Below, piece after piece: positions 58,401-64,000 of a stretch of 64,000 nt of DNA. The stretch is taken from contig JAFCMP010000434.1 of assembly GCA_017506865.1 (NCBI GenBank), positions 434,001 to 498,000 of the forward strand. The letters run 5' to 3'. Origin of the DNA: Tribonema minus. Taxonomy: Eukaryota; Sar; Xanthophyceae; Tribonematales; Tribonemataceae. A program made the position numbers and the translations under genes. The notes beneath the pieces are model-generated. The model saw only the letters and a program-made list of their open reading frames with translations, had not been told where the DNA came from and did not search any database. Every line of letters starts with the position of its first letter. Within the stretch, counting starts at the first letter, position 1.

Positions 58401-61400
58401 CCATGACATGTGATGGCAGCCTGTCAAGAATTGATACTGCTGTACCCACATGCAGATACGTGGCATATTGAACTCACCCTGTCAAACTCGCCCGCCAATG
58501 CGCGCTTCTTGTAGGCCTCAATTTCAGCATTGCTCAGGAGGTTGCGCAGCCCCCTGAAGGGGTTGATGCTGCCCTGCAGCAGTTGAACAGTGCACGCAGC
58601 ATTCCTCATTGAAGTTAGTGCTGCCAGTGCTGCTACAGTGCGGTTCATGGTCCAGGGTTGAATTCCAAGGGGAGCAGAGTGACCAGCCCATGTGTGTCAT
58701 TTGATTGAGTTCAAAACCTTTTGGAGTCGCATTTTGGGGGTCAGCTACTGGTATAAGTGGCAATGCTGTGCTCAAAGTACGACTTGAAGCTGAGTTCAAC
58801 AGCGGCTATACACCCTGAAGGCACTGCTTTTGCGGTGCCGATGTCATTGCGGGAATTGCTGCGGACACAGCTCGTTCATAGCAAGGGCTGAGTGAGGGTT
58901 AGGGCTAGGGTTAGGGTTAGAGCCAAGGGGTACCTATTCAAGCACAGCAGCTGGTCGGCAAAGACAAGAAATTCGTGCTCCGCCGCAACGGCACTGACTG
59001 CCAAGCGGTCGTCAGACACGCAGAAAAAGAGGAAACAGGCAAAAAAGAGCAGAACAACGAAAACAGCCGGAGGCACTCGTCTCCGTTGGGGGGGGCACGC
59101 AATGCAGTTGTCAAAAATGCAGTAGATGAGGAAGCAGCAAAAAAATAAGAACGAAATCAGCGCAGGCACTCGCCTGCGCCGTCTGCATTGGGGGCGGCCA
59201 CGCGTCAGGGGCGTCGACCCCCGCCGCAAACGCGGGGTCTTCGTTCAGGGGGATCTCGTCTAGGTCAAAGCGCGCCAGCAAGTGGCTCTTGCAGAAGAGC
59301 GGGTCGGCGTCAGAGCTGGGCTTCTGTCCGTAGTCGTTGACCAGGTACACGTACTTCCACACGCCGTTGGTGATGGGGGGAAGGCCACCCCCGTCGGCGG
59401 CCTCCTTGAAGCTGTAATGTGAGGGTAGGGCAGGGCAGGGGGGGGGAGATAAAACTGGCGAGGAGAGGGGGGAGGGGGAAGCAGGTGCAGTATGTGGACA
59501 GCTTTTTGCTGGGGCACACAGCACCAGCACATATTGCTGCCTTGATGTGCAGTAGTTCACAAAGTACCACCTTAGAAACAGGACACTTTTCACAACGCAA
59601 TTCTAGTGCGCCACAACAGTGGCGCCAATAGCAGAGGGCATCTTCAGCTGACCAGGCATAGCTTCAAGGAGGTGAGTCACTCACTTGATGAGGTACTCCC
59701 AGCGTTCCGCTATGGTGGAGTAAAGGTGGCGCAGCTTGCGTGCAACCTGCAGCTGACCCCCGTCCACCGCTGCAGCAAGTAACAGCAAGTACAAGCAATA
59801 GTGCTCAGGCGTTGCGTAGGTATGTAGGTACATGATGGTGAGGGATACTTTTGAAGTATGTGCAGCATGGGGTATATATTAAGGTTGAAGGAGGGCCAGT
59901 GGTGGCTATTGCATCTGCCTCGTCAAACAAAAGTTGACAAGACCCGTAGGCACAGAAGAAGTCACCTACTACGCGACCGGGCGCACCAGCAACCAGTCCA
60001 TGCAGGCGCACAGCACATGTCAAGCTTTGCTGCTGCTCACGCCCAAGCTGCTGGACCAAAGGAATGTCATAGTTCACCGTGTGCATCACCTCAACTTGTG
60101 GTTGAGCGCTGCAGCCGCTGCTCCTGCACTTATCGGCGAGGCAGAAGTCGATGCAGGCCGACATTGTGCCGTTGATAAAGTGCGTCGCCATTTGACTGGG
60201 GGCTGCTGCTTTTCATGCAGCTAGCGTGTGCTGCCGTTACGGGCTGCTTGCGGGGAAGAGGAGCGTCGAGGTCCGTGTATTGCTAAGCCTTGGCAACGGA
60301 CGAGGGTTGCTCTCAGCGCCGACCAAACACTCCACTGACTTAGAAGTCGACGCAGGCTGCCACGTGAATTGGCAGGCGATGCAGGCTTCAATGGCGTTTC
60401 CCCTAGAAGTCGGAAGGCTCAACAACTAGCATACTGAGTGATGGTGATAACATAACCTTGAACTCACATACTGAGTGATTGTGATAAAACAACCTTGAAG
60501 TGAGGCATCAGTGCTCACCAGACCTCAAACATGTGCTGAGCGCTGCTCTCGAGACTCACCAATGAGGTAGAAGTCGACCCAGGCCTGCGTCTTGCCGTCC
60601 GCAGTCTCCACTAGCCACTTGATGCTGTACTGGCGGCTGTTGGAGGCCACCAGCTGGCTGAAGCGGTAGGTACGACGCTCCACCTTGAGGAACGGCCACG
60701 GCCTGCCGTTCACCAGCATGATGTCGCTGGGGGGGGGAGAGGGGAAAGGGGCGTCAGGCAGATTTGAAGTTGAAGTTGCATCGTTGAGGGGATCTGCCCT
60801 TGCTCGAGGGTCGAGCTGAACGACAATGGCAATGGTCCTGTCTGCACAGAGTCTTGATGTGAGCTTTTTGCACATGGAGAAATCACATCTCTCCTGGAGC
60901 AACGGCGTTGTCTCGAGAGACACGATATCTAAGGGTAAAGGCCTGCGCAGGCGATTTTGAACAGTGACAACTGCCAGTAATGTTATGGTCTCACCTATGA
61001 TGACTGTTGACGGCAGCACTGCTAGTATGCGGTCAAAAGTCACCCCTTTTTCAAAATGCATACTCGAGTCAGCGCCAAACCAGTCGACGCATGTACATAC
61101 ATGTGCCAAATCATACGTACTCGTGCAGTTGTGTGCTCATTAGGGATGTTCCTGCTGGCCTCACCCACTGGCATGACAGTCCAGAGTCAGAGTCAGAGTG
61201 ATAGTCATGGTCTTACCCGTAGAGGTTGTTGATGTGAGCGCTGCCGATGTGCGGGCGGAAACCCCCTTGGTAGATGAGGGGCAGGGTCCCATCTGGTGCC
61301 AGCTTCTTGTCCAGGACTACATCCTGCATAACATCATAGTTGAAGTAGAAAGGGAGCGTCACATCCGGAGCAGGGGCTAACACTGCCTAGGGCAATTTTG

Positions 61401-63662
61401 CGTGACTGTGCGTGGTGGCAGTGGGTAGAATGACCCACGCCTCAGTCATACACGATGCGCAAGATGAATGCCGTAGAGACTAGCGCTGGTGGGCGCAGTG
61501 AGGGGCGAGACACACCATAGAGGCGCGTTGCAGGCGGCCAGTGCTGGCAGGCAGGGTATCATGCGGGGGCATCACCAGCTGAAGCTGTCACACTGCACAG
61601 ATGCGCGAAGGCCTTCTGCGCCACATGAATTTGTGCTAAAGCGGGTCAGGACCTACTTTGTTGTTTGGCACTTGCTGGAAGAAAGCAAAATGATCTGAAC
61701 GCATCGGAAGTGCGAGCGCGCTTCCTATGCGTCTGACTGAGCTGAGCGCTCCCATTCGACATGATGTTACTACAGCTGCGGTCGCATGGCTGCTGCAATG
61801 AAGCGCCGAGTGCATGTCAACACAGGCAGGTGATCACATAGCACATTGCGTCGGGGTGCAAAAATCAATTGCGCGTAGCGCAGATGGCAGCCGTGGCGCA
61901 GCGAGTTGCTGCGCGGCATGATCCCTCCAGTGGGCATGCTGTGTAGCTCCAGCTTACGACACACCGCATGCTTCACCGCCAGTGGCATAAAACATGATAT
62001 TATTAAAGCGGCGGTCGCATCGCTGCTGCGATGAAAGAACCGAGCGCATACCAACAGCGTCAACACAGATGATCACATAGCTCATCACGTCGGGATGCAG
62101 GAATTAGTTGTGTGTAGCTCCAGCTTACGACACACAGCATGCTTCACCGCCACAGACTCGAAGGCACCTCAACACACACTCGCCCAGCATCCTTCACCAG
62201 GTCGACATGGGTTGAACATTGCACATCAAAATGGAGTCGGCTCTCACCTTGATCACGAGGGGGATGTTGTATCTGCTCAGTCACGCGGGGGAGGGGGGCA
62301 AGGGGGGGAAGGGGGTGAGAGGGTGAGAGGTGCGGCAAATAAGTCCGTGTAAGTCTGCAAATACTGGGAGTGATCGCTTAGGGTTAGGTTAGGGTTATGT
62401 CGCACCTGAGCGCTGCTACAGCGTCAACAGCTGATGGCTGCTGCTGTGTCATGCGCTGCACACTTCTTTGGTGCCCAGGCAACTTCAACTTCAACGTGGT
62501 GTCGTGCGCGCAAGCCAGGACACACAGACATGCAGCCAGCTGTGACACAGAGCCGGCGTGCAAATCACCAGAGTGTTGAGTGAAGTAAGCAAGGCACTCT
62601 CTGCCTTGAGGTAAGCATGCAAGCTCTATGAAGAGGGGCAGTCTCGCTTGCGCTTTGTTGCGCCTACTAGCAAGACTGCAAGATCAGAGCTTCGAACTGC
62701 TCACCAGGCACGTGATTCCAAGTACTTCATGGCTTCCCAGCAGTACCGTTGTGCTTGCTGATTGCTACTACACCGGTCCTCAGGCCAGGCATCGGCCCCA
62801 GAGCAAGAATATGCAGCAGAGAGGCACTCGACAGTCAACATTGCAGAGCCAGCACGTGCACTTCACGAGGCTCTAGTAAGAACTCAAATGCACATTTGCG
62901 GTCCAGTACAGCTGGCGCGTCACTTACCGGTCCTTGGGCAAGTAGTTCAGCTCAGAGGGAGAGTCACAGTCGCGCACAAAGTAGCTGCCTGCCAGGCCCC
63001 AATACGTGTTGTCCTGCATCAGGTGTTGAAAGGAACAGAGCTATCAGTCATAGGTAGGTATACATGAATGCATGTACACAAAGTGGTTGGCGGCGAGGCC
63101 CCAGTGTTGTGCGCGATATGAGTTGGACAGAGGTGAAGTAGCTGCGGCGCAATTGCAGTCTGGCAGCATGCGTGGACTTACAACTGATGTGCCTTGGGGG
63201 GCCTGAGGGCATGACAGCTTGTGATCTAAGTTGAACTTCATGTAACTGGTACCGCAAGGCTTGAAGTGCTGCACACAATAAGGTTTGGGGCAGCGCAGGC
63301 TGAGGCAACACTCTTGGTGCACGATACCTCTCAAGTACACTCATTGCCGTAGGCGCCAGCATTCATTGCTGAACCTGCCAGGCAGCCGCACCTTACTTAT
63401 TGGTGAAGCCTTCCTTTACCTGCACCTGCACAAAGGTGATACTTTGCAGTACCTTAGGTAAAGCGCCAAACATTGACCGTTGCTCACGCACACCACGCCG
63501 CTTCTTCACTCTTTGGTGGCGCGCAGCAATTTCTGACACGCCATTCCGTCTTCTTGAATACCCTTATTATGCAAGTTCCACTCACCGCGGTGTGGTCTAT
63601 GGTGTGGTCGTGGTACCACAGGTGCGACGCCCTATTGTTAGGATAGTGGTAATCCTTGCACT
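46414..63662 (-). CDS. MCO-C: multicopper oxidase, 5'-truncated by window edge, 22 exons
   Basis: This is the third paralog, in inverted orientation and convergent with MCO-B. Exons in transcript order: 63662-63586, 63013-62928, 62272-62248, 61323-61217, 60726-60560, 59769-59685, 59411-59174, 58573-58478, 58020-57901, 56859-56749, 56402-56168, 55809-55462, 54512-54105, 53375-53301, 52287-52207, 51541-51497, 50605-50430, 49660-49579, 49063-48971, 47818-47736, 47349-47223 and 46601-46414. All 22 match the last 22 exons of MCO-B one to one. WYHDH, HPVHVH and HCHNTVHEDNAMM are intact. The two linker exons (55809-55462 and 54512-54105) are much longer than in the paralogs and encode TPAPT-type and Ala/Thr-type repeats. 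Exon 59411-59174 needs a GC rather than GT donor. The HLHG exon and the N-terminus lie beyond the right edge. Confidence 0.9.
48550..48970 (-). repeat. Serial copies of exon 49063-48971 end with donor and CCCTAA-like tracts (MCO-C)
   Basis: On the minus strand at least three units of exon end (GACC...CGCCAGAGGTCAGTGCTC) plus GCCCTAACCCTAGC-type sequence follow the true exon. The unit matches those in MCO-A and MCO-B. Confidence 0.88.
50287..50345 (-). repeat. Decayed copy of exon 50605-50430 end (MCO-C)
   Basis: The minus strand reads HPFETTPQCASGDALAI against YPFQTAPQFASGDAL in the exon; the donor is changed to GGCGAT. Confidence 0.82.
52375..52430 (-). repeat. Copy of exon 52287-52207 start (MCO-C)
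   Basis: On the minus strand an acceptor and about 54 nt of exon (ACGTTGGGCACCTGGGCAAC, GACCTGTGGTACCTGGC) precede the real exon by about 140 bp. Confidence 0.9.
53966..53995 (+). repeat. CCCTAA tract in MCO-C intron
   Basis: Five CCCTAA units occur in the intron after exon 54512-54105. Confidence 0.95.
54105..54512 (-). CDS. MCO-C exon: long Ala/Thr repeat linker plus cysteine module
   Basis: The exon begins after TTTCACAG at 54514-54513 and reads GSTVALTAPPTAAATVAAT, then about 100 residues of AAAT/APPT-type repeats from GGC/AGT trinucleotides on the plus strand. It ends in ASTPRRVANGTCKLRAPC and TDEQCPRG with a GTATGC donor. The counterpart is 120 nt in MCO-A and 108 nt in MCO-B; here it is 408 nt. 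A Thr/Ala/Pro-rich spacer like this would be expected to be O-glycosylated if secreted. Confidence 0.82.
55248..55360 (+). repeat. Interstitial CCCTAA array in MCO-C intron
   Basis: About 19 CCCTAA-type units with CCCTGA and TCCTAA variants lie between the two linker exons. In transcript sense this is TTAGGG, as in the MCO-B array at 34619-34734, but in a different intron. Confidence 0.95.
55462..55809 (-). CDS. MCO-C exon: TPAPT mucin-like repeat linker
   Basis: The 348-nt exon encodes at least five repeats of about 14-17 residues built on TPAPT (for example GTPAPTVSTTQQ and STPAPTDGMPEQE). It is phase 1 on both sides like the GGT exon of MCO-B. It follows the SPGLFASYNPFACFEDTDC exon (56402-56168). 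Confidence 0.82.
57045..57100 (-). repeat. Decayed copy of HPVHVH exon start (MCO-C)
   Basis: On the minus strand the sequence reads GGWRHSTHAHLT after a CACAG, upstream of the real exon. The HLT ending matches the MCO-A copy (HLTELL), not the real exons (HLVDFL or HLVDYL). Confidence 0.78.
59070..59100 (-). repeat. Copy of exon 59411-59174 end (MCO-C)
   Basis: The minus strand has CCCCCCCCAACGGAGACGAG with TGCCTCCGGCTGTTTTCGTT, parallel to the true exon end CCCCCAATGCAGACGGCGCA with TGCCTGCGCTGATTTCGTT. Confidence 0.65.
59174..59411 (-). CDS. MCO-C exon with apparent GC splice donor
   Basis: It encodes NFKEAADGGGLPPITNG, WKYVYLVNDYGQKPSSDADP and LFCKSHLLARFDLDEIPLN, and aligns throughout with MCO-A 1159-1390 and MCO-B 31503-31722. 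The phase-0 end expected from the paralogs falls at GCGCAG followed by GCGAGT; no in-phase GT lies nearby. A GC-AG intron is the simplest reading. Confidence 0.75.
60429..60500 (+). repeat. Tandem duplication, about 40 bp (MCO-C intron)
   Basis: ATACTGAGTGATGGTGATAA with CATAACCTTGAACTCAC is repeated with small changes. Confidence 0.85.
61750..62157 (+). repeat. Direct duplication, about 210-230 bp (MCO-C intron)
   Basis: The block from CATGATGTTACTACAGCTGC through TAGCTCCAGCTTACGACACA and GCATGCTTCACCGCCA recurs from about 61993 with roughly 80 percent identity by eye. Confidence 0.85.
63078..63110 (-). repeat. Copy of exon 63013-62928 interior (MCO-C)
   Basis: The minus strand reads CACAACACTGGGGCCTCGCC and GCCAACCACTTTGTG, like GACAACACCTACTGGGGCCT in the exon. 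It is more similar to MCO-B at the GCCGCCAAC part than to the adjacent MCO-C exon. Confidence 0.8.
63586..63662 (-). CDS. MCO-C exon with WYHDH copper ligands
   Basis: This is the most 5' MCO-C exon in the window. It encodes CKDYHYPNNRASHLWYHDHT then IDHTA, with the same 77-nt length and phases as MCO-B 27371-27447. Upstream (63663-64000) is intron with a 24-bp minisatellite and a small copy of this exon's start. Confidence 0.92.
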
Positions 63663-63684
63663 CTGCGGGTGACGGCAAGTGAGA

Positions 63685-63800
63685 CAGGGGGGTCATTCAT
63701 GAGTGAGACAGGGGATTCATTCACGAATGAGACAGAGGATTCATTCATGAACGAAACAGGGGATGCATTCATGAGTGGCACAAGAGATTCATACGGTCAG
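63685..63800 (+). repeat. 24-bp minisatellite, five units (MCO-C intron)
   Basis: Units resemble ACAGGGGATTCATTCATGAG TGAG. The 24-bp period keeps an open plus-strand frame (repeated SFMNETGD), but the array lies antisense in an intron and is not proposed as coding. Confidence 0.88.
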
Positions 63801-63911
63801 TCCTGCCCAAATCATGTGCGCACAGGTGCCGGTGACGAAGTGCACTTGCAACTGCAGCGGATTCCTTGGCACATAACGGTATGGGCAGAGCTCGGGGGGG
63901 GGGGGGGGGGG

Positions 63912-63931
63912 GTAGTCCTTGCACTCTGTGG
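63912..63931 (-). repeat. Copy of WYHDH exon start (MCO-C)
   Basis: The minus strand has CACAGAGTGCAAGGACTACC next to a G/C homopolymer, mirroring the acceptor and first codons of exon 63662-63586. Confidence 0.75.
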
Positions 63932-64000
63932 GTCAGAATCGGTGAGGCGCGCTTTGTCAATGTTTGCGGCCTACAATCGGCGATGATGTTGCAAAGCCAC

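Overview
The window is intron-rich nuclear DNA from a eukaryote, most likely an alga with a red-derived secondary plastid (haptophyte- or stramenopile-like). The evidence is dozens of short, phase-consistent exons bounded by GT-AG introns, GC-rich exons in a more neutral background, C-rich tracts before many 3' splice sites, TTAGGG-type repeats in introns, and a lone intronless gene whose N-terminus reads like a signal peptide ending in a variant ASAFAP plastid-targeting motif. The exact lineage cannot be fixed from the sequence alone.

The main content is three paralogous multicopper oxidase (MCO) genes, called here MCO-A, MCO-B and MCO-C. MCO-A (+, 660-15614) has lost its 5' part off the left edge. 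MCO-B (+, about 21.8-44.3 kb) is nearly complete. MCO-C (-, 63662-46414) runs off the right edge at its 5' end. A and B are tandem; B and C converge. The paralogs share the same exon order and phases, and most exon lengths are identical to the base. MCO-B shows all four copper-binding motifs (HLHG, WYHDH, HPVHVH, HCH...HED.MM). These look like secreted or cell-surface three-domain oxidases of the spore-coat-protein-A / bilirubin-oxidase / phenoxazinone-synthase kind. Two features are unusual: a cysteine-rich module with fast-changing low-complexity linkers sits inside the third cupredoxin domain, between HPVHVH and HCH, and a conserved extension of about 250 residues follows the oxidase fold.

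Between MCO-A and MCO-B lie an intact intronless minus-strand gene (18758-19528, unknown function, probable plastid targeting) and a decayed retroelement-like coding remnant (about 20.3-21.3 kb). The MCO-A and MCO-B 3' flanks share a dispersed repeat, so the duplicated unit probably extended past the genes.

The most interesting structural signal is a recurrent pattern of local tandem duplication across exon/intron junctions. At more than twenty junctions, one or more extra copies of an exon edge with its splice site lie in the adjacent intron, decayed to different degrees. Homologous junctions are often affected in two or three paralogs. The extreme case is a 95-bp unit (58 bp of exon, the 5' splice site, and a TTAGGG-like 37-bp intron start) repeated 8.6 times with almost no divergence at 7835-8657. 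TTAGGG/CCCTAA-like tracts recur in many introns and are part of several of these units. All exon boundaries were read by eye from splice consensus, reading phase and three-way paralog comparison; no transcript data were available.
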